Assembly: GCA_963715405.1 (NCBI GenBank)
Contig: OY970239.1
Span: 124,001 to 188,000, forward strand
Direction of reading: 5' to 3'
DNA from: JALZKA01 sp963715405
GTDB lineage: Bacteria; Actinomycetota; Thermoleophilia; Solirubrobacterales; 70-9
DNA length: 64,000 bases
Shown one piece after another: positions 40,813 to 51,639 of the stretch (position 1 is its first letter; each line of letters opens with the position of its first letter). Position numbers and translations under genes: made by a program. Below the pieces are notes generated by a model, which worked only from the letters and a program-made list of their open reading frames with translations, did no database searches and had not been told where the DNA came from.

Positions 40813-41619
40813 ATGGCGCTCCCCGATCCAAGCGACAGCTCGACCGCGCTCGTCACGGGCGCGTCTTCGGGCATTGGCGAGGAGATCGCCCGCCAGCTCG
40901 CAGCTCGTGGTCACGGTGTCACGCTGGTCGCACGGCGAGAAGACCGACTAAAGGCCCTCGCCGACGAGCTCTACGAGACCCATGGCGTGCGCGCCGAGCA
41001 CTTCGCCGCCGACCTGGGCTCGGATGCGGGACGCGACGAGACGCTCGCAAAGGTCCAGGGGACGGGCCTCGACGTGGAGATCCTCGTCAACAACGCCGGC
41101 TTCGGCGGCTCGGGGCCGGTCCATCGCATGGACCCCGCCCGGCTCGCGTCCATGGTCGCGCTCAACTGCGAGACGCTCGTCTACTTGCAGGCGAGCCTGA
41201 GCCCGGCGATGGCAGACCGCGGCCGCGGGGCGATCATCAACATCGCTTCCACTTCCGCCTTCCAGCCGATCCCCTTCACGGCTACATATGCCGCCACGAA
41301 ATCCTTCGTCCTCAGCCTCTCGGAGAGCACCCACAACGAGCTCAGCGGCAAGGGCGTGAGCGTCACCGCTGTCTGCCCCGGGCCGGTCAAGACCGAATTT
41401 GCCGACCAGGCGGGCCTGGAGGGGGCAAACGACAAGCTACCCGGCTTCATCTGGACCGACGTCGAGCAGGTGGCCCGCGAGGCGGTCGAGGGTGCCGAGA
41501 AGGGCAGCCGGGTTGTCGTACCGGGCATTCTCAACCGTGCGGGGTCCGTCCTCGGCCAGCACACCCCTCGCTCGGTCGTGCTTCCGCTTGCCAAGCGGGC
41601 GTGGCGAGCAGCCGAGTAG
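40813..41619 (+). CDS. short-chain dehydrogenase/reductase
   Basis: 268 residues, classical SDR. The NAD(P) loop is TGASSGIGEEIA, with Arg-Arg-Glu-Asp after the second strand favouring NADP. The NNAG motif, the catalytic Ser in IASTSAF and the YAATK active site are present. It matches the DltE/YqjQ-like subgroup that includes many 3-oxoacyl or ketone reductases. The substrate is not evident from its neighbours. Confidence 0.92.
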   Translation: MALPDPSDSSTALVTGASSGIGEEIARQLAARGHGVTLVARREDRLKALADELYETHGVRAEHFAADLGSDAGRDETLAKVQGTGLDVEILVNNAGFGGSGPVHRMDPARLASMVALNCETLVYLQASLSPAMADRGRGAIINIASTSAFQPIPFTATYAATKSFVLSLSESTHNELSGKGVSVTAVCPGPVKTEFADQAGLEGANDKLPGFIWTDVEQVAREAVEGAEKGSRVVVPGILNRAGSVLGQHTPRSVVLPLAKRAWRAAE

Positions 41620-41625
41620 CGCCGC

Positions 41626-42369
41626 TTATCCCACTTCGACCGCGCCGGCGAGGTGGCGGCGCTCGTCGTCGGGGTCCCCGACGCGCTCACCTGAGGACGC
41701 TCGACCGCGAACGACCATCCGCCCACCGCGCCCTACGAGCGAGGCCACGGCCTCCAAGGGCACCGAGACCAGCATGACGAAGGGCGTAGCCAGGACGCTC
41801 GCGACCATGTCGGCACAGAAAGCCACCCGGCTGCGCGCGTTCGCCATCTGAAGGCGGCCGGCCCGGAACTCGCTCAAGAAGTTGTGGTGGAGGGTGATCC
41901 CGTTCAGGATCGACTGCCAGAGCCAGCGCTGGTTGGGACCGGCCGGCGGGAAGGCCGGATCTTCGGCAGTCAAGCCATTTCGCTCCAGCAGGAGGCCAAG
42001 CGCCCGCGGCGTCAAGAGCAGCCGGCCCGGCCACTCGGCTAGGGCGGCCCAGCCGTCGCCTGAGAGCGATCCCTGCCAGCTGGCCCGGTTCGGGGCGGCG
42101 AACGCCCTAGTCCCTTCCGGCCCTTCGATCTCGATCCGCTCGAGCTCCACGGCGAGGTCGACTTGGCCGCGCCCGCGCTCGATCCCCGCGCCGCACCTCT
42201 CGCATCTGTCGACGAGGCGCGCGCCGCCGCCACTCGGTTCGTCGGGATCGACCGGCGACGGCAATCCGACACTCGCCTCGGCAGCCGCTGCAGGCACTCC
42301 GATCCACGGGAAGACGGCGCCGCCGCAGAGCGGGCACGACTTCGAAGCCTTCTTCCTTTCCCGGGCCAC
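41626..42369 (-). CDS. hypothetical protein with two zinc-ribbon-like CxxC pairs
   Basis: 247 residues. CPLCGG near the N-terminus and CERCGA near residue 56 form a likely zinc ribbon. The middle is a globular domain with RASWQGSLSGDGWAALAEWPG and a possible SAM-independent LTPRALGLLLERNG. A C-terminal hydrophobic helix (about 195-215) could sit on the membrane. The segment NQRWLWQSILNGITLHHNF suggests a family shared among Solirubrobacterales, but I cannot name it. The GTG start follows the FMO stop by 4 bases. Confidence 0.72.
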   Translation of the reverse strand: MARERKKASKSCPLCGGAVFPWIGVPAAAAEASVGLPSPVDPDEPSGGGARLVDRCERCGAGIERGRGQVDLAVELERIEIEGPEGTRAFAAPNRASWQGSLSGDGWAALAEWPGRLLLTPRALGLLLERNGLTAEDPAFPPAGPNQRWLWQSILNGITLHHNFLSEFRAGRLQMANARSRVAFCADMVASVLATPFVMLVSVPLEAVASLVGRGGRMVVRGRASSGERVGDPDDERRHLAGAVEVG

Positions 42370-42373
42370 CCTT

Positions 42374-43744
42374 TCAGCCTCCCGACGAGCCGAGCAGCTC
42401 CCGCGCTCGCGTCGCCCGGAAGCGCCCTAGAAAGCCGCCGCGCCGCTCCCGCGAGAGCGCGCGCATGTACGGGAGGAAGTCGACCTGGATCGTGTGGCGC
42501 TTTGACGCCACGTAGCGCTTGGCCATGCGCGCTTCCTCGCGCCGGATCACCTCGTGCATGCGCTCGCGCGAGGGCAGCCTCGCTTTCCCCTCGAGGAGGT
42601 CCGCGATCCACTCGGACTGCGCTTCGGCCAGCGGCATGATCGCCCCGAGCGGTTGCAGGAGGCCGACGAAGAAGAGGCCGGATAGCTCAGGAGGGACTAC
42701 CCGGCGATAGAGCGGGATGCGGTTGTCGGGAGCGTCGAGGAGGTCCTTGTCGAAGAACGGGAAGGTGATCTTGTAGCCCGTGCAGTAGATGATGAGGTCG
42801 AGCTCCTCCGACGTCCCGTCCTCGAACTCGACCGTCCGCCCGCCCGCGAAGCGCGCGATGTTCGGCTTCACCTCGATGTCGCCGTGCCCAAGCCGGGGCA
42901 GGAGGTCGGACGAGACCGTGGGATGAGCATGCGCGATCTTGTGGTCGGGCTCGGGAAGCCCGTAGTCCATGGGCTTGCCCGTCGCCTTGATGAGCGTGCG
43001 GCCAAGGAGGAAGCGCTGCACCGCGAGCGGGAGCCTGGAGAGGAGGTCCGGCGCGAGCTCGTCGGTCGGCCGGCCACCCACATACTTCGGGACGATCCAG
43101 GCGCCCCGGCGCATCGCGAGGAAGGTGGCCTCCGCGTTCCGCGAGGCCTCGACTGCGAGGTCCGTCGCCGAGTTTCCGATTCCGAGCACGAGCACGCGCT
43201 TGTCGCGCATCATGTCCGGCTCCTTGTAGGAGTGGACGTGGATCTGCTCACCGGCGAACGAGTCCTGCCCCTCGAACGGAGGCTCGGGCCAGCGCGGGTT
43301 CCAGTGGTGGCCGTTCGCGACGATCACCGACGCATAGGTCGCGCGACCCTCCTCGCCTGAGGAGAGGTCTCGCCACGAGACGCTCCACGCCTCGCCATCG
43401 GGCTCGACACGCGTCACCTCGGTCCGGAAGCGGATCTTCGCCCGGAAGCCGAAATGGTCGACGTAGTCGTCGAAGTACTGCGCGATCTGGAAGTGGTTCG
43501 GATAGTCGGGCAGGTCTTCCGGCATCGGATACGAGGCGTAGGCCATCGTGCGGCGCGATGTGTTGATGTGGAGCGAGCGGTACGCCGCCGACATGCCGTT
43601 GTCGTTCATGTAGCGCCAGTTCCCGCCCACCTTCGAGCCCACTTCGAAGCAATCGAACGGAATTCCGCGAGCGTTCAGAACCTGGCAAGAGGCGATCCCG
43701 GACGACCCGGCTCCGATCACCGCCACCTTTCCTGGCTTGCTCAT
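42374..43744 (-). CDS. flavin-containing monooxygenase (FMO/Baeyer-Villiger-like)
   Basis: 456 residues. The FAD-binding loop is VIGAGSSGIASCQVL. The FMO fingerprint FAGEQIHVHSY (FxGxxxHxxxY) lies near residue 160. The NADPH loop VLGIGNSATDLAVE follows, then TGYKITFPF. It oxygenates soft nucleophilic N or S atoms or ketones with NADPH and O2. The substrate is unknown. It leads a two-gene operon with the zinc-ribbon protein downstream. Confidence 0.94.
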   Translation of the reverse strand: MSKPGKVAVIGAGSSGIASCQVLNARGIPFDCFEVGSKVGGNWRYMNDNGMSAAYRSLHINTSRRTMAYASYPMPEDLPDYPNHFQIAQYFDDYVDHFGFRAKIRFRTEVTRVEPDGEAWSVSWRDLSSGEEGRATYASVIVANGHHWNPRWPEPPFEGQDSFAGEQIHVHSYKEPDMMRDKRVLVLGIGNSATDLAVEASRNAEATFLAMRRGAWIVPKYVGGRPTDELAPDLLSRLPLAVQRFLLGRTLIKATGKPMDYGLPEPDHKIAHAHPTVSSDLLPRLGHGDIEVKPNIARFAGGRTVEFEDGTSEELDLIIYCTGYKITFPFFDKDLLDAPDNRIPLYRRVVPPELSGLFFVGLLQPLGAIMPLAEAQSEWIADLLEGKARLPSRERMHEVIRREEARMAKRYVASKRHTIQVDFLPYMRALSRERRGGFLGRFRATRARELLGSSGG

Positions 43745-43750
43745 ACCGGG

Positions 43751-43756
43751 AATCTA
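43751..43756 (-). promoter_or_regulatory. -10 box of the FMO gene, leaderless
   Basis: TAGATT on the minus strand ends 6 nt before the ATG at 43744. Confidence 0.45.
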
Positions 43757-43779
43757 ACGTCGCGTAGCAGCCAGATGGC

Positions 43780-43785
43780 TAGGGT
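43780..43785 (+). promoter_or_regulatory. -10 box of the 94-residue gene, leaderless
   Basis: TAGGGT lies 6 nt before the GTG at 43792. Confidence 0.4.
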
Positions 43786-43791
43786 TGCCGC

Positions 43792-44076
43792 GTGGCCAGT
43801 CCCACCCCTCAGCAGGTACGGATGCGGGAGCGCTTCGAGGCGCTGATCGGCCTCGCCGCCCCGATCCTCGATCTCGTTTTGGCAGCGGGGGATCGTCTTG
43901 CACGGGTGGCTGGGCCCGAGGACGAGTACTACCCGATCCGCCCGCCGGGCGAGAGATTCGAGCTCTCGCCGGTCCCGCGTTCCGAACCGGACGAGCCCTC
44001 CGGCCCGCCCGACGTAGAAGCCGAGCGAGTCGTAGGCGAGCTCGATGCCGCGTCCGAGCCCGGTCCGCCGGCGTAG
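43792..44076 (+). CDS. 94-residue protein, unknown function
   Basis: The GTG start has its own -10 box. The N-terminal half (residues 1-45) is a single amphipathic or weakly hydrophobic helix (RMRERFEALIGLAAPILDLVL). The C-terminal half is acidic and Pro/Glu-rich (GPEDEYYPIRPPGERFELSPVP), and probably disordered. Its last 148 bases run antisense over the 3' end of def. Both frames there look biased in codon use, so one of the two tails may be the non-functional shadow. Confidence 0.55.
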   Translation: MASPTPQQVRMRERFEALIGLAAPILDLVLAAGDRLARVAGPEDEYYPIRPPGERFELSPVPRSEPDEPSGPPDVEAERVVGELDAASEPGPPA

Positions 44077-44549
44077 CTCTGCCTGCGAAACACGTCGTCG
44101 ACCAAAGACTCGACCCGGTCCAAGAAGAGGACGCCGTCAAGATGGTCAAGCTCGTGAAGGACGGCGCGAGCCTCGAATCCCTCGCACACGACCTCGCCGC
44201 CTGAATGCTCGACCTCGATCCGGGTGGCGCGCCGAACATTTGCGGTGACGTCGGGCAGGGAGAGGCATCCCTCGCGGGCCACGCTCGATCCCTCGCTCGC
44301 GACCACTCGGGGATTGGCGAGGACCAACAGGCCGTTTGACGTTTGCGCCTTCGGGTGGTTCGAGACGTCAACGATTGCCACGCGAACGAGCTCGCCGATC
44401 TGCGGCGCCGCGATGCCGACGCAGCGCTCGTACGTAGCCAGGGTCTCGGTCAGGAGCCCGGCGATCCGCTCGATCTCTTCGATCTGAACCGGTACGGCGA
44501 CCTGCTTGAGAATCGGGTCGGGATAAAGGAGAACGGGCCGGGGAGCCAC
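43929..44549 (-). CDS. def: peptide deformylase with extra C-terminal tail
   Basis: 206 residues. Removes the formyl group from new protein N-termini. Motif 1 is VGIAAPQIG, motif 2 is EGCLSLPD (metal Cys), and motif 3 is HELDHLDG (two metal His and catalytic Glu). The first position of motif 1 (usually GxGLAAPQ) is a Cys-Val. A typical enzyme ends near residue 170; the last 36 or so residues are Ser/Gly-rich and lie in the region overlapped by the antisense 94-residue gene. GTG start. Confidence 0.93.
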   Translation of the reverse strand: MAPRPVLLYPDPILKQVAVPVQIEEIERIAGLLTETLATYERCVGIAAPQIGELVRVAIVDVSNHPKAQTSNGLLVLANPRVVASEGSSVAREGCLSLPDVTANVRRATRIEVEHSGGEVVCEGFEARAVLHELDHLDGVLFLDRVESLVDDVFRRQSYAGGPGSDAASSSPTTRSASTSGGPEGSSGSERGTGESSNLSPGGRIG

Positions 44550-44558
44550 GAAGTCGCT

Positions 44559-45092
44559 TTAGAGCGGGTCGGTGTCGAGCTCGCGCAGAGAGATCTCAAC
44601 TCCCGCCTTGCCCGCCGCCAGGCGCAGCGCGGTCTCGACGTTGTCGGACACGGCGTCGCCGAGCGCCACTTCAAGCACCATCACATAGACAGGCGTCTCG
44701 CTGGTGCCGGTGAGCTTCGTCTCGAGGTCCGTGATGTTCACTTCGACTTCCGCAAGCGCAGAGGCAATGGCGTGGACGATTCCGGGGCGGTCCGCGCCAT
44801 AGACCGAGAGGACGTGGGACGGCGGCGCGGGGCGGACCGCTCCGTCTGAGACCTCGGCGACCGAGATCGCCTCCAGCTCGTGTTCCTGGGCCACCTCGCC
44901 AAGTCGTTCGACCACGCGCTCCCGCTCGGTGCCCGCCGGGATCTCGACGAGAAGCATCACGGCGAAGTGCCCGCCCAGGATGGACATCTGCGAGTCCTCG
45001 ACGTTGCCGCCCAGATCCAGCAGAGCCCCCGTCACCGCGGCGACGATGCCGGGCCGGTCACGACCGATCGCTGTCACGGCCAGCTCGGGCAT
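44559..45092 (-). CDS. two-ACT-domain protein, GcvR-like
   Basis: 177 residues made of two ACT domains (about 2-75 and 92-165). Each opens with the D-R-P-G-I turn (TAIGRDRPGIVAAV, VYGADRPGIVHAI) that binds small ligands, usually amino acids. The layout matches GcvR, the glycine-cleavage repressor accessory protein, but no gcv genes are here. A regulatory amino-acid sensor is the safer description. It lies 9 bp upstream of def, so the two are probably cotranscribed. Confidence 0.85.
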   Translation of the reverse strand: MPELAVTAIGRDRPGIVAAVTGALLDLGGNVEDSQMSILGGHFAVMLLVEIPAGTERERVVERLGEVAQEHELEAISVAEVSDGAVRPAPPSHVLSVYGADRPGIVHAIASALAEVEVNITDLETKLTGTSETPVYVMVLEVALGDAVSDNVETALRLAAGKAGVEISLRELDTDPL

Positions 45093-45099
45093 GGTCCGG

Positions 45100-45105
45100 A
45101 GACTA
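45100..45105 (-). promoter_or_regulatory. -10 box of the ACT-domain gene, leaderless
   Basis: TAGTCT on the minus strand ends 7 nt before the ATG at 45092. Confidence 0.4.
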
Positions 45106-45128
45106 CCTGCGCGCGACTTGATCGCTAC

Positions 45129-45134
45129 TAGGAT
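45129..45134 (+). promoter_or_regulatory. -10 box of the membrane-protein gene at 45144, leaderless
   Basis: TAGGAT lies 9 nt before the ATG. Confidence 0.4.
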
Positions 45135-45143
45135 TCCCGGGTC

Positions 45144-46013
45144 ATGGGGACTCAGGCGATACTCGAGCGCGAGCGCCGGTACCGCCGCCCGGTGGTCATC
45201 GCTTCGATCGTCCCCTTGCTCTTGCTGGTCGGTGCAGCCGCAGTCCAGGCTTCGGGCGGCGGTACGTCAGAGCTGGCTCCGGCCACCCTCAGGACCATCG
45301 ACGAGTCCAGCACCCCCCTGATCCTCGGATCGGTCATGGCCGCCTTTGCGTTCCTGCTCCTGGCGGCACCCCTCGCATACATCTTCAAGGCCGCGCAGGC
45401 AAGAAGCGAGCGGATGCTCGGCGCGCTCCTCTTTCTGGTCGTTTTGGGACCGGTGCTCTTTGCGGCGCAGGGCGTGCTCCTGGCGGTGGGCCAGGCCGAC
45501 GTCGCCGGCCAGTTCGTCGAGCAGGAGGCCGGCGTAGGGGACATCTATTCGCTCGCGACCAATCTGCTCGAGGACAACGGCGCCCGCAGCGCTGCCCTGA
45601 TCGCGTCGTCGATAGCGGTGCTCGCGATCATCTTCGGCATGGTCTACGTCGGCCTATGGGGAGTCCGTACCGGGCTTCTCACCCGCTTTCACGGCACCCT
45701 CGGCATGGCTCTCGGCGCTTCGTTCATTCTGCCCCCGCTCACTCAGATCACCCTGCCCGCGCTCCTCGCCTGGTTCATGTACTTCGGCCTGATGCTGGCC
45801 GGAAGGACGCCGAAAGGGCGTCCGCCCTCATGGGACGCGGGCGAAGCCGTGCCGCCCCCCGGCCCTGGCCAAGAGGCAGCCCCGGTCGCGGCTGCCGCGG
45901 GAGGCCCCGGTGTGATCGAGGGTGACGCAACCGAGATCCCGGGCATCGGCGAGAACCCGAACTCGGCCCGGCGCGAGCGGGCAAAGAAGCGCAAGCGTAA
46001 GCGCCGCCGCTGA
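45144..46013 (+). CDS. multi-pass membrane protein with basic tail
   Basis: 289 residues, five to six membrane helices (about 15-35, 57-80, 92-115, 150-172, 185-205 and 205-225). A Gly/Pro/Ala linker follows, then a strongly basic C-terminus ending in AKKRKRKRRR, which should bind phospholipid head groups or nucleic acid on the cytosolic side. No family recognised. It ends 3 bp before a phosphodiesterase gene, so the two form an operon. Confidence 0.72.
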   Translation: MGTQAILERERRYRRPVVIASIVPLLLLVGAAAVQASGGGTSELAPATLRTIDESSTPLILGSVMAAFAFLLLAAPLAYIFKAAQARSERMLGALLFLVVLGPVLFAAQGVLLAVGQADVAGQFVEQEAGVGDIYSLATNLLEDNGARSAALIASSIAVLAIIFGMVYVGLWGVRTGLLTRFHGTLGMALGASFILPPLTQITLPALLAWFMYFGLMLAGRTPKGRPPSWDAGEAVPPPGPGQEAAPVAAAAGGPGVIEGDATEIPGIGENPNSARRERAKKRKRKRRR

Positions 46014-46016
46014 CTC

Positions 46017-47504
46017 ATGAGGCCGTCGTGCCTGATGGTCCTGGCCGACGGGGCCAAGGCCGAGACATTCGAGACGCTCCTGGCCCGGGGAGACCTTCCC
46101 GAAATCGCGGCACACGTAGTCGAGCGTGGCAGCTACCGGCGGGGAACGAGCACCTTCACCAGCACCACGGGCCCCGCCCACATCCCGCTTCTGACCGGCT
46201 GCTTTCCGGGCACGGTCGGCGTTCCCGGCTACCGCTGGTTCGACCGCCGCATTTATCGCGGATCAGGTCCGGCCGCCCCGCGGTCGCTCCGGAGCTACAA
46301 CGGCCCCGAGGTCGCGTGGTTCGACCGAGACATGGACCCCGCGCACCCCACGCTCTACGAGCTGATTCCGGACTCCCTTGGCGTCTTCGGCCTCATGACC
46401 CGTGGCCTCACTAAAGAGCGGAATCTCTACAGCCGCGAAAAGCCCTTGATCTGGTGTCACTCCCACTGGTTTCACGACTACGTTCGCGCCGACCGGTGGG
46501 CATCGAAAGCGCTCGTCCAGGCCGCTGCCGCCCAAAGCCGCTTTCGCTTCGTCGCGTTCCCCGGCATCGACTGGAACTGTCACTACATCGGGGCCGACTG
46601 CCCTGAGGCGATCGAGTCGTACCGGCTTCTCGACTCGGCCGTCGGGCAGGCGGCTAGGAAGCTTCGTGATCTCGGCACGTACGACGAGACAATGATCGTG
46701 ATCGTCTCTGACCACGGCCACCGTCAGGTGGACACCCATTTCGACCTGGCGGTCGAGCTCGGCCGACGCTACGGGATCAAGACCGCCTACCACTCCTGGC
46801 CAGCGTTCCGACCCTCCTTCGATGCGGTCGCATGCGTGTCGGGGAACGGCATGGCCCACGTTTACCTGCGCGGCGAAGACGGGACCTGGGCGACGCGACC
46901 TTCGCGGGACGCGATCTCAAGACGCCACCCGGGGCTGCTCGAGTCGCTCCTGGCCGCGCCTGCGACCGACGTCGTGGTCACGCGAGGCGAGGGCGAGGGC
47001 GCCCTCGTCGTCGAGAGCAAGTCTGGGATCGCCGACCTCTCCGAGGGGCCGCGGGGAGATATCGCCTACGCGCCGCGCGAAGGACGCGACCCGTTCGGGT
47101 GGCAGCCGCTCCCCGCCGGTCTGAGCTCGCGCGAGGCGCTCGAGGCCACGGCGGACACCGATCACCCCGACGCGCTGGTTCAGATCGCGCAGCTCTTCCG
47201 GACCGGGAGGACGGGCGACATCGTGATTTCCGCTGCCGCGGGCTTCGACCTCCGCGAGCGCTTCGAATGGCCAGAGCACTTCTCCTCCCACGGCGGACTC
47301 CTGCGCGACCACATGCTCGTTCCCGTCGCCTCGAGCGCTCCGCTCCTTGAGGGGCCGATGCGGACGGCTGACGTCGCGACGACGGTGCTCGACTACCTCG
47401 GCGTGTCGGTGCCGCCTGGCGTGGACGGTGAGACGCGCCTGAATCGCGCGGAGAAGGCCGCTCTCGCCGCCGGTCCCGCCATGACGAGCCCGGCCACGCA
47501 GTAG
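46017..47504 (+). CDS. alkaline-phosphatase-superfamily phosphodiesterase
   Basis: 495 residues resembling type I phosphodiesterase/nucleotide pyrophosphatases. The LMVLADGAKAETF start holds the first metal Asp, STTGPAHIPLLTG carries the likely nucleophile Thr/Ser, and IVSDHGHRQ holds the second metal cluster. SSHGGLLRDHMLVP supplies the final metal His. No signal peptide is evident, so it may act in the cytosol on nucleotides, phospholipid head groups or phosphonates; the substrate is unknown. Its last 112 bases overlap the 3' end of the convergent flippase-like gene. Confidence 0.87.
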   Translation: MRPSCLMVLADGAKAETFETLLARGDLPEIAAHVVERGSYRRGTSTFTSTTGPAHIPLLTGCFPGTVGVPGYRWFDRRIYRGSGPAAPRSLRSYNGPEVAWFDRDMDPAHPTLYELIPDSLGVFGLMTRGLTKERNLYSREKPLIWCHSHWFHDYVRADRWASKALVQAAAAQSRFRFVAFPGIDWNCHYIGADCPEAIESYRLLDSAVGQAARKLRDLGTYDETMIVIVSDHGHRQVDTHFDLAVELGRRYGIKTAYHSWPAFRPSFDAVACVSGNGMAHVYLRGEDGTWATRPSRDAISRRHPGLLESLLAAPATDVVVTRGEGEGALVVESKSGIADLSEGPRGDIAYAPREGRDPFGWQPLPAGLSSREALEATADTDHPDALVQIAQLFRTGRTGDIVISAAAGFDLRERFEWPEHFSSHGGLLRDHMLVPVASSAPLLEGPMRTADVATTVLDYLGVSVPPGVDGETRLNRAEKAALAAGPAMTSPATQ

Positions 47505-48367
47505 ATCGCGGCGGCGATGAACGCGGTCGCGGCGAGGCCGATGCCACTGGCCGCGATTTGTCCAAGCTCGGCGTCGGAGAAGACGACTCCGGTTGCGCCG
47601 ACGCTCGCCGGGGCCTGCCCGATTGGAAGGCTGCCGAGGGCGCTCGTCGCCAGGAAGGCGAGCACCGCCTCGATGAAGCTGGCGTCGATCCCGACGCCGT
47701 TGATCGAGATCCAAAAGCGGACCGGCTGGACCACGAGCACGATCGTGAGAAGCGCAGTGAGTCCGGCCAAGGTGTGGCGTTTCGCGAGCACGGCGAACGT
47801 GCGGACGAACGGACGATCCGCGTAGCGGCGCTTGAGCCAGAGCACCAGTAGCGCTCCGCCCGCTGCGACCCCGATTACCACGGCGGCCCACCACCAAGGA
47901 AGCCCGACCGTGAGAGTCAGCGCGACGATTGCGACGACCGTGATGCCCGCCTCGACCAGGAGAATGACGCCGTCGGCCGTGATCATCTGGCCGATCGTCG
48001 GCGCTCGCTTGCCCATGATCGCCTTGAGGAGCCCGATCCGGACCCACGCACCCACGTAGGTCGGCACCACCGTGTCGGCGAGGAAGCGCGGAGCGCTCGT
48101 GGAGTGAAGCTCGCGCGGAGGCACCCGGCTGCCGGCGCCATCAAGGCACATGCCCCATGCGACTGCCCGGAAGACGAGCGCCAAGAGATGAAGGCTCACA
48201 AGGCCCGCCGCCTCGAACAAGCTGATCTCGGCAAGGCCGTCCGCCACCTCCTCGGCGTTCAGGGCGACGATCACGCCCAAAGCGAGGAGCGCGGCGAACG
48301 CGATCGCCAGATCCCGGCGAAGGCGGGATTTCTCGATCACCTCCGTCTCGGCTGGGACCCCTCCCAT
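47393..48367 (-). CDS. AglD/MprF-type flippase-like membrane protein
   Basis: 324 residues with about eight membrane helices, matching the lysylphosphatidylglycerol synthetase/AglD transmembrane family (flippase-like). Family marks are FRAVAWGMCLDGAGSRVPPRELHSTSAPRFLADTVVPTYVGAWVRI-type loops, the GxxxGE-like LGSLPIGQAPASVGATG segment, and a hydrophobic C-terminus. The ATG at 48367 was chosen because the protein becomes family-like there; the longer frame upstream invades the divergent CMD gene. The 3' 112 bases overlap the phosphodiesterase gene on the other strand. Confidence 0.82.
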   Translation of the reverse strand: MGGVPAETEVIEKSRLRRDLAIAFAALLALGVIVALNAEEVADGLAEISLFEAAGLVSLHLLALVFRAVAWGMCLDGAGSRVPPRELHSTSAPRFLADTVVPTYVGAWVRIGLLKAIMGKRAPTIGQMITADGVILLVEAGITVVAIVALTLTVGLPWWWAAVVIGVAAGGALLVLWLKRRYADRPFVRTFAVLAKRHTLAGLTALLTIVLVVQPVRFWISINGVGIDASFIEAVLAFLATSALGSLPIGQAPASVGATGVVFSDAELGQIAASGIGLAATAFIAAAIYCVAGLVMAGPAARAAFSARFRRVSPSTPGGTDTPR

Positions 48368-48417
48368 AAATCCCGAGCGTATGGCACGCTGCACCCAGAC
48401 CGAGAGGAAGGAAGACC

Positions 48418-49482
48418 ATGACATCGTCCCAAAACACACTCACGCGCTACCGCTTCGAGGCGCGGTTCACGCTCATTCAGCTCGGCCTGATCCAGGGGGT
48501 GCTCGGCCTGTACGCGTTGTTCTTTCCGCGTTCGTTCTACGAGGACTTTCCCTTTGGCCTCGGCTGGGTCGAAGCCCTGCCCGCCTTCAACGAGCACCTT
48601 CTGACCGACTTCGGCGGCCTGTTCCTGGCTACGGCGGTGATGCTCCTCGCCGCATCGGTCCGGCTGGAGCGGCGGTGGGTCGTCATTTCTCTCATCGCCT
48701 TCCTCGCCTTCAGCATCCCGCATACGGTCTGGCACGCGTTCAACCTCGAGCCCTACTCGACCGGCAACGCGATCGGAAACATCGTGACCCTCGCGGCCAC
48801 GGTGCTGTTGCCGCTCGGCGTGCTGTTCCTCGTCTCGAAGGAGAGCCGTGCTCCGAAGGTCCCACGTGGCGCGCCGGCAGGCGAGAACGGCTTCAGGATC
48901 GAGCCGGTGCCCGACAAGACCCGCAACCCGATGACGAGGACTGCTTACGCGATCGCGAGGCGGCGGTTCGGCGACGTGCCCGACCCGATGCGGATCTACG
49001 CCCACAACCAGACAGTGATGACCGCGTGGTCCATGCACGAGCTGGCGACGGAGAGGGCGACGACGATGCCCGAGCGGCTCAAGCACCTGGCCTCGATGAG
49101 GGCAGCGATGGTCGCCGGGTGCGAGTGGTGTCTTGACTTCGGATCGTTCCTCTCAAAGGGCCACGGGGTCTCCGAGGACGAGATGCGAGAGCTGCCGCAC
49201 TACCGGCAGTCAGACACCTTCGACGAGACCGAGAAGCTCGTGATGGACTACGCGACTGGGATGAGCCGGAGCCCGGTGGACGTGCCGGACGAGCTCTTCG
49301 GCAAGCTCCGCGCGCTCTTCGACGAAGCGCAGCTCGTCGAACTCACGGACATCGTCGCGCTCGAGAACTACCGCGCCCGCTTCAACTGGGCCTTCGGCCT
49401 GGAAGGCCAGGGGTTCTCAGAGGGCGCGTATTGCGTGCCGCCCGAAGCGCGATTGGGCGCGAAGCCGCAGGCCGCGGACTAG
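48418..49482 (+). CDS. membrane domain fused to a carboxymuconolactone-decarboxylase-like domain
   Basis: 354 residues. Residues about 1-140 are four membrane helices. Residues about 145-345 are a CMD/AhpD-like helical domain with CEWCLDFGSF (redox-type CxxC) and GHGVSEDEMRELPHYRQSDTFDETEKLV. CMD-fold CxxC proteins often act as thiol peroxidase reductants, so a membrane-attached antioxidant role is plausible. The ATG has a strong ribosome-binding site (AGGAAGGAAG). I know no standard name for this pairing. Confidence 0.82.
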   Translation: MTSSQNTLTRYRFEARFTLIQLGLIQGVLGLYALFFPRSFYEDFPFGLGWVEALPAFNEHLLTDFGGLFLATAVMLLAASVRLERRWVVISLIAFLAFSIPHTVWHAFNLEPYSTGNAIGNIVTLAATVLLPLGVLFLVSKESRAPKVPRGAPAGENGFRIEPVPDKTRNPMTRTAYAIARRRFGDVPDPMRIYAHNQTVMTAWSMHELATERATTMPERLKHLASMRAAMVAGCEWCLDFGSFLSKGHGVSEDEMRELPHYRQSDTFDETEKLVMDYATGMSRSPVDVPDELFGKLRALFDEAQLVELTDIVALENYRARFNWAFGLEGQGFSEGAYCVPPEARLGAKPQAAD

Positions 49483-49518
49483 TCGCTTTGCATGGAAAGG
49501 GCTTACGGTCGACCTTCA

Positions 49519-49565
49519 CCGAGAGTGATTTCACGCCCCTATGTGTCCCGTTATCTCACTCTCGG
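49519..49565. terminator. bidirectional terminator between the CMD gene and acs
   Basis: CCGAGAGTGA (49519-49528) is perfectly complementary to TCACTCTCGG (49556-49565) across a 27-nt loop in the gap between convergent genes. Confidence 0.6.
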
Positions 49566-49614
49566 CGAGCAGGCGGCCTCTCGAGCCTCGGTCGCCTCGG
49601 ACGAGAACCGCGAC

Positions 49615-51639
<2,025 letters not shown>

